DNA from: Pseudooceanicola batsensis HTCC2597
GTDB lineage: Bacteria; Pseudomonadota; Alphaproteobacteria; Rhodobacterales; Rhodobacteraceae
Assembly: GCF_000152725.1 (NCBI RefSeq)
Contig: NZ_CH724131.1
Location: 2,015,739 to 2,079,738, forward strand
Reading direction: 5' to 3'
Length of the DNA stretch: 64,000 nucleotides
Below, in pieces: positions 19,025-27,010 of this stretch. Positions within the stretch are counted from its first letter, which is position 1. The number at the start of each line of letters is the position of its first letter. The position numbers and the translations under genes were made by a program. The notes under the pieces were generated by a model. That model worked only from the letters and a program-made list of their open reading frames with translations. It was not told the DNA's origin and made no database searches.

Positions 19025-19528
19025 ATGGCCGTACTACTCACAACGGATCAGGTCGAGGAATGGAAGGCCGAGCGCGATAAGCTGGTAAAGCGGATCGCCT
19101 ATCTTGATGAGCGCATCAAGGCCGCATCCTTTTTCATGGCTGACGATGAAACAGAGAGCGAGCCGTCAGGTGATGATGGCCACCAGAGTTCGCCTGGGCC
19201 GTCTCTGGTGGACGCCATCGTTGATGTTCTGCGGCGGTTTGGCCCCGAACCAATGACCAATCACGCCATCCGAAACCGGCTGACAGATGTTGGCTTTGAC
19301 ATTTCACAGATGAGCCAGAATTACTACTACACCGCCACGAAACGCTTGAGCGACAAGGGAACCATCGTGAAACACGATGACGGCACTTACTCGCTTCCTG
19401 AGAATGCGGCCCCGGAAGAATCTCTGTATAGCGACAGTTCTTCCGGGGCCAATATCGAGAGCCGGTTTAGCCAACCGACTGAACCCCCAGCGCAAGGCCG
19501 TGAAGCCGGCCCGGGAGGTGAGACATGA
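19025..19528 (+). CDS. coiled-coil and winged-helix-like protein, IS passenger
   Basis: 167 residues from ATG 19025 (MAVLLTTDQVEEWKAERDK). Residues 5-35 form a charged coiled coil, followed by a Ser/Glu linker and a segment (about 62-120) predicted as a winged-helix/HARE-HTH-like fold (SLVDAIVDVLRRFGPEPMTN...RLSDKGTIVKHDDGTYSL). The C-terminus is disordered. It could regulate transposition or bind DNA, which is inference only. An upstream in-frame TTG (18983) is less likely since GGAG occurs about 9 nt before ATG 19025. Confidence 0.7.
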   Translation: MAVLLTTDQVEEWKAERDKLVKRIAYLDERIKAASFFMADDETESEPSGDDGHQSSPGPSLVDAIVDVLRRFGPEPMTNHAIRNRLTDVGFDISQMSQNYYYTATKRLSDKGTIVKHDDGTYSLPENAAPEESLYSDSSSGANIESRFSQPTEPPAQGREAGPGGET

Positions 19529-19551
19529 GGAGGTAAGAACCTCATGTAAGT

Positions 19552-19597
19552 CGTCAGCCGCGCGGCGGGAGTTGGCCCTCCCAATGCGCGGCTGACG
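19552..19597 (+). terminator. long hairpin between IS passenger and transposase genes
   Basis: Perfect 12-bp outer stem (CGTCAGCCGCGC at 19552-19563 with 19586-19597) enclosing a second GGGAG/CTCCC stem, then GCATTTCTAG. It lies 24 nt after the passenger stop and may end that transcript or shield the transposase from read-through, as in many IS elements. Confidence 0.55.
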
Positions 19598-19692
19598 CAT
19601 TTCTAGCATCCAAAACAGCAACTTGCAAGGCGAGAATAGGTGATTCCCGTCAATGAGTTATGTCATCTGTGAATTTAAACTGACCGACATGC

Positions 19693-19721
19693 TTGACTAT
19701 AGTATGGATAGCACCTACATT
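19693..19721 (+). promoter_or_regulatory. sigma70-type promoter for the transposase
   Basis: TTGACT (19693-19698), 17-nt spacer, TACATT (19716-19721). The expected transcription start, 6-7 nt later, coincides with ATG 19728, so the transcript would be leaderless or nearly so. Confidence 0.55.
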
Positions 19722-19727
19722 GTGAGT

Positions 19728-20615
19728 ATGAACAAGTTGGATACCAAAACCCGCTCACTGATCATCCGCCTTTTGGTGGAAGGTAATTCAATTCGCGCCA
19801 CATCGCGGATTGCTGACGTGAGCAAAAACACTGTCAACAAGCTGTTGATAGATGTGGGGAAAGTATGTCACTCGTACCACGATGGAAACGTGCGGGATGT
19901 AAAGGCGTCAGTCATCCAGTGCGACGAAATCTGGTCATTCACCTATGCCAAGCAAAAGAACGTTGCTGCTGCCAAGGCTGCGCCAGACGGCGCAGGCGAC
20001 ACGTGGACCTGGACGGCTCTGGATAGTGATAGCAAGCTGATCGTGTCCTACATGGTAGGTGGGCGCGACAGCGAATATGCTATTGGCTTCATGGACGATC
20101 TTTGCTCTCGGCTCGCCAACCGGGTCCAACTGACCACGGACGGTCACAAGGCATATCTGGAAGCCGTAGAAGGCGCATTCGGTGGCGACGTTGACTATGC
20201 CCAGCTCATCAAGCTGTACGGCGAACCCACGGGCCAGAAGGGGCACGAGCGCAAGTATTTTCCGTCAGAATGCACGGGCACCAAGAAACGTGCGGTGGAG
20301 GGTCGCCCCGACATGGCGAAGGTAAGCACGTCGCACGTTGAGCGGCAGAATCTTACCATGCGGATGCACATGCGCCGCTTTACGCGGCTGACTAACGGGT
20401 TCAGCAAGAAGGTTGAGAACCACGCCTATGCGGTCGCGCTGCACTTCATGTACTACAATTTCTGCCGCCAGCATCAAACGCTGTGCGTTTCGCCCGCAAT
20501 GGCCGCCGGTCTGACGGATCGGCTTTGGGATATTGCTGATCTGGTCGCGCTGGTGGACGCCGCAGAACCCGCGCCGAAGAAGCGCGGACCCTACAAAAAA
20601 CGAGCGGTGAATTAA
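19728..20615 (+). CDS. IS1-family-like DDE transposase
   Basis: 295 residues. The N-terminal helix-turn-helix (about 6-42, SIRATSRIADVSKNTVNKLL) binds the ends, and the catalytic core shows D66 (CDEIW), D138 (TTDGHKAY) and E205 (HVERQNLTMRMHMRR), the IS1-like DDE pattern ending in NFCRQHQTL. The frame extends upstream to 19653, but the promoter at 19693-19721 overlaps that extension, so ATG 19728 is preferred. Its TAA overlaps the ATG of the PemK-like pseudogene by one base. The C-terminus ends in a basic KKRGPYKKR tail. It appears intact and potentially active. Confidence 0.88.
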   Translation: MNKLDTKTRSLIIRLLVEGNSIRATSRIADVSKNTVNKLLIDVGKVCHSYHDGNVRDVKASVIQCDEIWSFTYAKQKNVAAAKAAPDGAGDTWTWTALDSDSKLIVSYMVGGRDSEYAIGFMDDLCSRLANRVQLTTDGHKAYLEAVEGAFGGDVDYAQLIKLYGEPTGQKGHERKYFPSECTGTKKRAVEGRPDMAKVSTSHVERQNLTMRMHMRRFTRLTNGFSKKVENHAYAVALHFMYYNFCRQHQTLCVSPAMAAGLTDRLWDIADLVALVDAAEPAPKKRGPYKKRAVN

Positions 20616-21039
20616 TGCCAATCAAAGAGCATCCAGCAATCGGCACGGTTTTGTTGTGTGACTTCACCTCGGGATTCTCGAAGCCCGAAATGCAAAAGCG
20701 GCGGCCGTCGTGGTGATCAGCCCAAAGATCACTGCTAGACCTTACCTGTGCACTGTCGTTGCCCTAAGCACGGACCCGCCAGTTCCCGTTCTGCCATATC
20801 ACGCTCAAATCGACATTTTCCCAGAACTTCCAAAGCCTTGGTCGAGCAAAGGCGTTTGGGTGAAGGGAGACATGGTCAACGCAGTCGGTTTTCATAGACT
20901 TGACCTGATCCGAACCGGAAAAGACCGGGCGGGCAACCGAACTTACATCTATCAGCCCCTAAGTGAGGAAAATTTAAGAATAATTCGGGCGTGCGCTCTT
21001 TCAGCCTTGGGGTTGGCGCGCTTGACAAAATCGCTGTGA
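20615..21039 (+). pseudogene. PemK/MazF-like toxin gene (YifN type), frameshifted
   Basis: The gene starts at ATG 20615 inside the transposase stop (TAATG) and reads MPIKEHPAIGTVLLCDF...EMQKRRP, then reaches TGA at 20714. The rest continues in another frame from about 20708 (VVISPKITARPYLCTVVALS...) to 21039. Inserting one base near 20707 joins the two parts into a single protein of about 141 residues. The join would read KRRP-x-VVISPK, the pattern expected in PemK-superfamily endoribonucleases. No slippery heptamer is visible, so a true 1-nt deletion or a sequencing error is likelier than programmed frameshifting. No partner antitoxin is obvious. The 109-residue second part alone begins at a GTG lacking an SD. 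Confidence 0.75.
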
Positions 21040-21154
21040 GCGATTATTTGGGGTCCCGATAGCGGCTCTCACATGGTGATCCGCGACTAAGACCCCACCA
21101 GGGGCCGCCGTGCAACTTCGGTGATTGCAAACTGAGCCGCACGGCGCAGATAGA

Positions 21155-21180
21155 AGACCCCGCTTCGGCGGGGTCTTTGC
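21155..21180 (+). terminator. terminator at the right end of the IS passenger region
   Basis: Perfect 9-bp stem AGACCCCGC (21155-21163) with 21168-21176, a UUCG tetraloop, then TTTGCGTTG. It would end transcripts from the transposase/PemK-like unit before the right inverted repeat. Confidence 0.8.
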
Positions 21181-21203
21181 GTTGCAAGGGTTGTAACAGG
21201 CCA

Positions 21204-21226
21204 AGATTTCAAACTGACCCACTACC
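21204..21226 (-). repeat. right terminal inverted repeat of the IS1-like element
   Basis: Exact reverse complement of 18629-18651. It is followed by the right copy of the 8-bp target duplication (21227-21234). Confidence 0.95.
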
Positions 21227-21300
21227 CCCGCCTGAGAATGCTGGACCCGCGCGGGGCGCTTCGATAAACCGGGGCCGACGCAACGACCCCGGATCCCGCA

Positions 21301-21987
21301 GTGAAACTCTTTGTCGGACTTGGAAATCCCGGCGGCAAATACGCCGCGAACCGCCATAACATCGGGTTCATGGCGCTCGACCGGATCGCGTCGGATCACG
21401 GCTTCGCCCCCTGGCGGACCAAGTTCCAGGGCGAACTGGCCGAAGGAACCCTCGGCGGCGAAAAACTCTTGCTGCTCAAGCCGATGACCTTCATGAACCT
21501 GTCCGGCCAGTCAGTCGGCGAGGCGATGCGGTTCTACAAGCTGACCCCCGCCGACGTGACCGTCTTTCACGACGAACTCGACCTCGCGCCGGGCAAGGTG
21601 CGGGTCAAGCAGGGCGGAGGCCATGCGGGGCACAACGGACTGCGCTCGATCCACCAGCACATCGGGGCGGACTACCAGCGCGTGCGGCTGGGCATCGGAC
21701 ACCCGGGCCACAAGGACAAGGTCGCGCCTTACGTGCTCGCCGATTTCGCCAAGGCGGAACAGGATGGGCTGGACGATCTGCTGCGCGGCCTGTCGGATGG
21801 CGCTCCGGAACTGGCCGGGGACGACGCCGGGCGGTTCATGAACGCCGTCGCATTGCCCACCGCGCCGCCGCGCAGTTCGGCGACCACCGCGCCGGCGCGG
21901 CCCGCCCCCAAAGCAGCCGAGCAGCCCGCCGAACCGGAGCCCGACAACCGGTCCGCCCTCCAGCGTCTCGCCGACAAGTTCCGATGA
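21301..21987 (+). CDS. pth: peptidyl-tRNA hydrolase
   Basis: 228 residues, GTG start. The enzyme releases peptides from peptidyl-tRNA. Conserved residues are visible: GLGNPG at 6-11, catalytic H19 in NRHNIGF, the [13 protein letters not shown] segment, and FHDELDL plus [13 protein letters not shown]. Residues after about 188 form an Ala/Pro-rich extension, common in rhodobacterial Pth. No strong SD precedes the GTG. The IS right end lies 67 nt upstream, so the promoter may now be supplied locally or from the element. The stop overlaps the next start (ATGA). Confidence 0.96.
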   Translation: MKLFVGLGNPGGKYAANRHNIGFMALDRIASDHGFAPWRTKFQGELAEGTLGGEKLLLLKPMTFMNLSGQSVGEAMRFYKLTPADVTVFHDELDLAPGKVRVKQGGGHAGHNGLRSIHQHIGADYQRVRLGIGHPGHKDKVAPYVLADFAKAEQDGLDDLLRGLSDGAPELAGDDAGRFMNAVALPTAPPRSSATTAPARPAPKAAEQPAEPEPDNRSALQRLADKFR

Positions 21988-23045
21988 GCCTGACGGCGCT
22001 CTTCGAAAGCCAGGCCCGGGCCTGCGAGCGCCTCGGTTCCCCCTTCATGTCGCGCCTTCTCCGGCTGTCGGGTCCACGCCTCGTCCCCGGACACCCGGTC
22101 ACCGACCGCCTTCTCGCGTGGGAGGGCGACGCCACGGCGCTCGGCGCGGCCATCGCTCTACGCTTTGCCGGCGCGCTCCATGCCCTCGTGCTCCTGCGCC
22201 GGGATGCCGACCTCGTGGCCGCCTACCCTCCGAACCAGGTCGGGGACACGATGCTCTGGCGCGCGGTCGAGGCCGCCATGACCCGGCATCAGGACCACAT
22301 GCTGCACTGGATCGACAGCGCGCCGCAGACCAACGAGGTCCGGCGCAGCGTCGCGATGATCGCCGTCTCGCACCTTCTGGCCGAGCGGTTCCCCGGCCTG
22401 CCCTTCCGGCTCTCGGAACTCGGCGCCTCGGCGGGACTGAACCTCCATTTCGACCGCTTTGCGCTGGCCCTGCCCGACGGGACCACGCGGGGCGCCAAGG
22501 CGCCGGTCCTGACACTGGCGCCCGACTGGCAAGGCCCGCTGCCTCCCCTGTCCGAGGTGGTGGTTTCCGAGCGGCGCGGCGTCGACCTCAATCCGCTGGA
22601 TCCCTCCGACCCGGCCGCCGTGCTGCGGCTGCGCAGCTATGTATGGCCGGATCAGCCGGACAGGATGCTGCGCCTCGACGCGGCCCTCGCCGTGGCCGGG
22701 CCCGTGGTCGACCGCGGCGACGCAGGCGACTGGCTCGCGCGGCGGCTCGCGACAGCTGCGGACGGGATGATCGACCTCGTCTATCACACGATCGCCTGGC
22801 AGTACTTTCCCGCCGCCACCAGGACCGCCTGCCGCGCCGCGCTGCGCGCCTCGGGGGCGCGGGCCACGCCCCGATCCCCCCTCGCCCATCTTCAGGTCGA
22901 GGCGGAAGCGGCCGGGGAGGGCGCGACCGTCAGCCTGACCCTCTGGACCGGCCAGGACGAGCCGGAAGTATTTGACCTCGGCCGTCTCGACCCGCACGGT
23001 CGGAGCATCATAACCTCCGACCCGTTCGACCTGAGACCGCGATGA
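21984..23045 (+). CDS. DUF2332 family protein
   Basis: 353 residues without signal or membrane helices. The segment [17 protein letters not shown] (about residue 137) and the [24 protein letters not shown] block are diagnostic for DUF2332, a family of unknown function with a methyltransferase-like GASAG loop. It overlaps pth upstream and DUF2237 downstream by 4 nt each, forming a pth/DUF2332/DUF2237 unit. Confidence 0.88.
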   Translation: MSLTALFESQARACERLGSPFMSRLLRLSGPRLVPGHPVTDRLLAWEGDATALGAAIALRFAGALHALVLLRRDADLVAAYPPNQVGDTMLWRAVEAAMTRHQDHMLHWIDSAPQTNEVRRSVAMIAVSHLLAERFPGLPFRLSELGASAGLNLHFDRFALALPDGTTRGAKAPVLTLAPDWQGPLPPLSEVVVSERRGVDLNPLDPSDPAAVLRLRSYVWPDQPDRMLRLDAALAVAGPVVDRGDAGDWLARRLATAADGMIDLVYHTIAWQYFPAATRTACRAALRASGARATPRSPLAHLQVEAEAAGEGATVSLTLWTGQDEPEVFDLGRLDPHGRSIITSDPFDLRPR

Positions 23046-23422
23046 CTGCCAAGGACCCCTCCGTAAACGTGCTGGGCGGACGTCTCGAATCCTGTTCGTC
23101 CGACCCGGTGACCGGGTTCTTCCGCGACGGTCATTGCAACACCTGCGTCGAAGATGCGGGCTCTCACACGGTATGTGCGGTCATGACGGCCGAGTTCCTC
23201 GCCTTTTCGAAATATGTCGGAAACGACCTCAGCACGCCGATCCCCGCTTTCGGATTTCCGGGCCTTCGACCCGGCGACCGCTGGTGCCTCTGCGCCGCGC
23301 GCTTTCTCCAGGCGCATGACGAAGGCTGCGCCCCCTCGGTGCGGCTCGAGGCGACGCATCGGGCCGCTCTCGACATCGTTCCGCTCGAGGTGCTGCGCCA
23401 ATATCGGGTCGGTCCCGACTGA
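23042..23422 (+). CDS. DUF2237 family protein
   Basis: 126 residues, a compact cytoplasmic protein. NVLGGRLESCSSDPVTGFFRDG, CNTCVEDAGSHTVCAVMT and PGDRWCLCAARFLQA match DUF2237. Six conserved-looking cysteines (in ESC, CNTC, VC, WCLC and EGC contexts) could bind a metal, but the role is unknown. Translationally coupled to DUF2332 by ATGA. Confidence 0.88.
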   Translation: MTAKDPSVNVLGGRLESCSSDPVTGFFRDGHCNTCVEDAGSHTVCAVMTAEFLAFSKYVGNDLSTPIPAFGFPGLRPGDRWCLCAARFLQAHDEGCAPSVRLEATHRAALDIVPLEVLRQYRVGPD

Positions 23423-23523
23423 CCGCCGCCGGCACGGACGCCGCTGTTCACGCGAAAGTGTGACTGCCGGACGCCCCGGCTGCTACCCTCGGGGCAGACC
23501 CGATCCCGCACAGGAGCCCCCCG

Positions 23524-24063
23524 ATGTCCCGCAAGCTGTCCGCCGCACTTGTCGCCCTACCCTTTCTCGCCGCAGGCGCCTTCGCCGCCGGCAGCGACAG
23601 TGCCACCCCGCCCGAACCGACGGAAACCTCTACGAAATGCCCCGACGGCGAGATCTACGATGCCGACAAGAAGGCCTGCGAGAAATCCGCCTCGCTGAAC
23701 TTCGACGACGACGACCGCTACGAGGCTGTCCGCGAACTGGCCTACACGGGGCGCAGCGAATCGGCGCTGGCGGTGATCGCCTCGGCGGACGCGCCTGAAA
23801 GCCCGCGCTTCCTGACCTACCGGGGCTTCACCCTCAGACAGATGGGAGACACAGCAGGCGCGATGACCGCCTATCGCAAGGCTCTGGCCCTGGACCCAGG
23901 CAACAACCTTGCCCGCAGCTACATGGCGCAGGGACTGCTGAAAGAGGGCCGGCGCACAGAAGCCGTGGCGCAGCTTCACGAGATCGAGGCGCGGGCCGGG
24001 CACGGAAGCTGGGCGCACCGGTCCCTCATGCTGGCGCTCAGAGGCGAACATACGACCTATTGA
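23524..24063 (+). CDS. exported TPR-repeat protein
   Basis: 179 residues with a signal peptide (cleavage near AFA-AGS at 22), a short Pro/Thr-rich segment, a CPDGEIYDADKKAC loop likely closed by a disulfide, and two to three TPR motifs (about 75-160, for example AMTAYRKALALDPGNNLARSYMAQGL). A periplasmic scaffold role is likely; partners are unknown. ATG 23524 follows CAGGAGCCCCCG. Confidence 0.88.
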   Translation: MSRKLSAALVALPFLAAGAFAAGSDSATPPEPTETSTKCPDGEIYDADKKACEKSASLNFDDDDRYEAVRELAYTGRSESALAVIASADAPESPRFLTYRGFTLRQMGDTAGAMTAYRKALALDPGNNLARSYMAQGLLKEGRRTEAVAQLHEIEARAGHGSWAHRSLMLALRGEHTTY

Positions 24064-24147
24064 GGCAACCTGCCCGGGCAGGCGGCACGGGGGCTGCGCG
24101 GTGCGCCTCCGCCTGTCCCCCCTGCGTCCGGCGAAACGGCCGGCCGG

Positions 24148-25395
24148 TCAGGCCGACCGCCCCTCCGTGTCCGACATGTCGAAACCGAGATAGCGCGCCA
24201 CGGTCTGGACGTCCTTGTCGCCGCGCCCGCACATGTTCATCACGATGATGTGGTCGGCAGGCAGGGTCGGCGCGATCTTCATCACATGGGCCAGAGCGTG
24301 GCAGGGTTCGAGCGCGGGAATGATCCCCTCGGTCGCGCACGACAGCTGGAACGCCTCGAGCGCCTCCATGTCGGTGATCGAGACGTATTGCGCCCGCCCG
24401 ATGTCGTGCAGCCAGGAATGCTCGGGGCCGATCCCGGGATAATCCAGACCCGCCGAGATCGAATACCCTTCGAGGATCTGGCCGTCCTCGTCCTGAAGCA
24501 GGTAGGTACGGTTGCCGTGCAGCACCCCGGGCCGCCCCCCGGTAAGCGAGGCGCAGTGCTCCATCTTGTCGTCCACGCCCTTGCCGCCGGCTTCGACGCC
24601 GACGATCTGCACCGAGGGATCGTCGAGGAATTCGTAGAACAGACCCATGGCGTTCGATCCGCCGCCGATGGCCGCGATGACCGTATCGGGCAGACGCCCC
24701 TCGCCTTCCTGCTCGCCCAGCTGGCGGCGCACCTCCTTGCCGATGATCGACTGAAAGTCGCGCACCATCGCCGGATAGGGATGTGGTCCCGCCACGGTGC
24801 CGATGCAGTAGAACGTGTCGCGCACGTTCGTCACCCAGTCCCGCAGCGCGTCGTTCATCGCGTCCTTCAGCGTCCCGCGGCCCGAGGTGACCGGCACCAC
24901 CTCGGCCCCCAGCAGGCGCATCCGGAAGACGTTCGGCGCCTGGCGCTGCACGTCATGCGCGCCCATGTAGATCACGCATTTCAGCCCGAACTTGGCGCAG
25001 ACCGTCGCCGTCGCCACGCCGTGCTGTCCGGCGCCGGTTTCCGCGATGATGCGGGTCTTGCCCATGCGCCGCGCCAGGATGATCTGGCCCAGCACGTTGT
25101 TGATCTTGTGCGCGCCGGTGTGGTTCAGCTCGTCCCGCTTCATGTAGATCTTGGCACCGCCCAGATGCTCGGTCAGCCGCGCCGCGTGATAGAGCGGCGA
25201 GGGGCGACCGACGTAATGCGTCCACAGGTCGTCCATCTCGGCCCAGAAGCTCGGGTCGTCCTTGGCGTGATCGTATTCCTTTTCCAGGTCCAGGATCAGC
25301 GGCATCAGCGTTTCGGAGACGAAGCGCCCGCCGAACTGTCCGAAACGGCCTTTTTCGTCCGGCCCGTTCATGAAGGAGTTGAAGAGATCGTCCAT
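24148..25395 (-). CDS. trpB: tryptophan synthase beta subunit
   Basis: 415 residues; condenses indole and serine to tryptophan using PLP. The PLP lysine motif [15 protein letters not shown] and the glycine-rich phosphate loop [11 protein letters not shown] are present, as is the [14 protein letters not shown] segment. It stands alone, convergent with a TPR gene and divergent from the uracil-DNA glycosylase. In many rhodobacteria trpB follows trpF directly; here trpF lies 21 kb away. Confidence 0.97.
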   Translation of the reverse strand: MDDLFNSFMNGPDEKGRFGQFGGRFVSETLMPLILDLEKEYDHAKDDPSFWAEMDDLWTHYVGRPSPLYHAARLTEHLGGAKIYMKRDELNHTGAHKINNVLGQIILARRMGKTRIIAETGAGQHGVATATVCAKFGLKCVIYMGAHDVQRQAPNVFRMRLLGAEVVPVTSGRGTLKDAMNDALRDWVTNVRDTFYCIGTVAGPHPYPAMVRDFQSIIGKEVRRQLGEQEGEGRLPDTVIAAIGGGSNAMGLFYEFLDDPSVQIVGVEAGGKGVDDKMEHCASLTGGRPGVLHGNRTYLLQDEDGQILEGYSISAGLDYPGIGPEHSWLHDIGRAQYVSITDMEALEAFQLSCATEGIIPALEPCHALAHVMKIAPTLPADHIIVMNMCGRGDKDVQTVARYLGFDMSDTEGRSA

Positions 25396-25497
25396 GACCT
25401 GTCCCCTGTGCGAACTGTATTGGCTGTGACTATTTGGGAACGTCCGCGATTTCCAGCCCTAGTTTCCCCGCCCCCCGCAAGGATATAGGCTCCGCGC

Positions 25498-26271
25498 ATG
25501 GAATCGGCTCTCGACTGGCACAGCGCCTATGCCCTGCTCGACTGGCAGGTCGAACTCGGCGCGGACGAGGCGATCGGCGACACGCCGGTCGACCGCTTTG
25601 CCCATGTCGAGCCACCCTCTGCCGCGAAACGCAAGGCCGCGCCCGAACAGCCTGTCCGCCGCAAGGAGATCGATGCCGTCGAGGTCGCCCGACAGGCCGC
25701 CCAGGCTGCCGGCTCGCTCGACGCCCTGCGCGAGGCGCTCGGCGCATACGAGCACTGTGCGCTCAAGCGCGGGGCCCGCAATCTCGTCTTCTCGGATGGC
25801 CACCCAGCCGCGCGGGTCCTGATCCTCGGCGAGGCGCCGGATCGGGACGAGGACCGCGAGGGGCGGCCCTTCGTCGGGCGCGCGGGCCGGCTGCTCGACC
25901 GGATGCTGGCGGCCATCGACCTCGACCGCACGGGGGAGACGCCCGACCGCGCGGTCTACATCACCAATGTCCTGCCCTGGCGCCCGCTGCAGAACCGCGA
26001 CCCCGAACCCGAGGAGATCGCGATGATGCTGCCCTTCGTCCAGAAACATATCGAGCTGGTGGACCCCGCGTTCGTCATCCTGATGGGCAACATCGCCTGC
26101 CGGGCCGCCCTGGGCAAACAGGGCATCCTGAGGCTGCGCGGCACCTGGACCGAGGCTTTCGGCCGCCCGACGCTGCCGATGACCCACCCCACCTATCTGC
26201 TGCAGCAACCCCGGGCCAAGCGCGAGGCCTGGGCCGATCTGCTGTCCCTGAAGGTGAGGCTGAGTTCGTGA
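25498..26271 (+). CDS. family 4-like uracil-DNA glycosylase lacking cluster cysteines
   Basis: 257 residues. Residues 1-80 are a variable N-terminal extension. The UDG core follows with motif GEAPDRDED at 111-119, FVGRAG at 125-130 and HPTYLL at 230-235. Family 4 enzymes remove uracil from DNA and normally hold a 4Fe-4S cluster by four cysteines. Here only two Cys exist: C87 (the first of the usual CxxC, followed by K90) and C201. The positions aligned with the other ligands are W161 and M177. The stop overlaps a 27-codon frame that leads to moaB. Confidence 0.9.
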   Translation: MESALDWHSAYALLDWQVELGADEAIGDTPVDRFAHVEPPSAAKRKAAPEQPVRRKEIDAVEVARQAAQAAGSLDALREALGAYEHCALKRGARNLVFSDGHPAARVLILGEAPDRDEDREGRPFVGRAGRLLDRMLAAIDLDRTGETPDRAVYITNVLPWRPLQNRDPEPEEIAMMLPFVQKHIELVDPAFVILMGNIACRAALGKQGILRLRGTWTEAFGRPTLPMTHPTYLLQQPRAKREAWADLLSLKVRLSS

Positions 26272-26350
26272 CCCCGCCGTTCGATCCGACCCTTCTGCGC
26301 GCGGTTCTCCCCGCGGGTCCGGCCCTGCGACACGCGAGGAACAGGACGTG

Positions 26351-26878
26351 ATGACCCGCGACTTCATGCCCGTCAACATCGCGGTCCTCACCGTGTCCGA
26401 CACCCGGACGCCGGAGGACGATCGGTCGGGCGACACGCTGGCGGCCCGCATCGAAGAGGCCGGCCACCTCCTGGCCGCCCGCGACATCGTCACCGACGAC
26501 CGCGACAAGATCGCGACGCGGCTGCGCGACTGGATCGCCGACCCGGAGGTGGACGCGATCATCAGCACCGGCGGCACCGGCCTCACCGGCCGGGACGTCA
26601 CGGTCGAGGCGCATCGCGACGTCTACGAGAAGGAGATCGACGCCTTCGCCACCGTCTTCACCATCGTCTCGATGAAGAAGATCGGCACCTCGGCGGTGCA
26701 GAGCCGCGCCACCGCCGGGGTCGCCGGCGGCACCTACCTCTTCGCCCTGCCCGGCAGCACCGGCGCCTGCAAGGACGCGTGGGACGAGATCCTCGTGCAT
26801 CAGTTCGACTATCGGCACATGCCCTGCAACTTCGTCGAGATCATGCCGCGGCTCGATGAACACATGCGCCGGAAATAG
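26351..26878 (+). CDS. moaB: molybdenum cofactor biosynthesis protein B
   Basis: 175 residues of the MoaB/MogA fold that adenylylates molybdopterin. Seen: VLTVSDTRTPEDDRSGD at the N-terminus, the STGGTGLTGRDVT nucleotide loop (about residues 75-87), and FALPGSTGACKDAW. The ATG at 26351 directly follows an in-frame GTG. An intervening 27-codon frame bridges the gap from the glycosylase gene with overlapping start and stop codons. Confidence 0.95.
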   Translation: MTRDFMPVNIAVLTVSDTRTPEDDRSGDTLAARIEEAGHLLAARDIVTDDRDKIATRLRDWIADPEVDAIISTGGTGLTGRDVTVEAHRDVYEKEIDAFATVFTIVSMKKIGTSAVQSRATAGVAGGTYLFALPGSTGACKDAWDEILVHQFDYRHMPCNFVEIMPRLDEHMRRK

Positions 26879-27010
26879 CCGGAAGAAATTTCGACGGAGT
26901 CGGGCGCGCCACGCGTAACATCCCTGTCACGGCCTCGTGGCTTGGCTCTGCCCGGTCCGATGCTACGATGCAACGCGCCCCTCGACTGGCCTCCAACGGA
27001 ACAAATCTTT

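Larger units (their letters stand above)
18621..21234 (+). mobile_element. IS1-like insertion element with passenger genes, including 8-bp target duplications
   Basis: The element proper is 18629-21226 (2598 bp). Perfect 23-bp terminal inverted repeats, starting GGTAGTGGGTCAG, occupy 18629-18651 and 21204-21226. They are bracketed by the 8-bp direct repeat CCCGCCTG at 18621-18628 and 21227-21234. The GGTnnTG ends, 8-bp duplication and DDE transposase fit an IS1-family element. It carries a KGG-type small protein, a coiled-coil/winged-helix-like protein, the transposase and a broken PemK-like gene. Base composition inside is visibly less GC-rich than in the flanking genes. The insertion lies between rplY and pth. 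Confidence 0.92.

Noticed and set aside
19653-19727. 25-codon upstream extension of the transposase
   Set aside because: It overlaps the best promoter and lacks an SD at its ATG.
26942-27010. N-terminal extension of the RND adaptor
   Set aside because: In-frame but begins with GTG and contains no signal. The anchor starts at ATG 27011.
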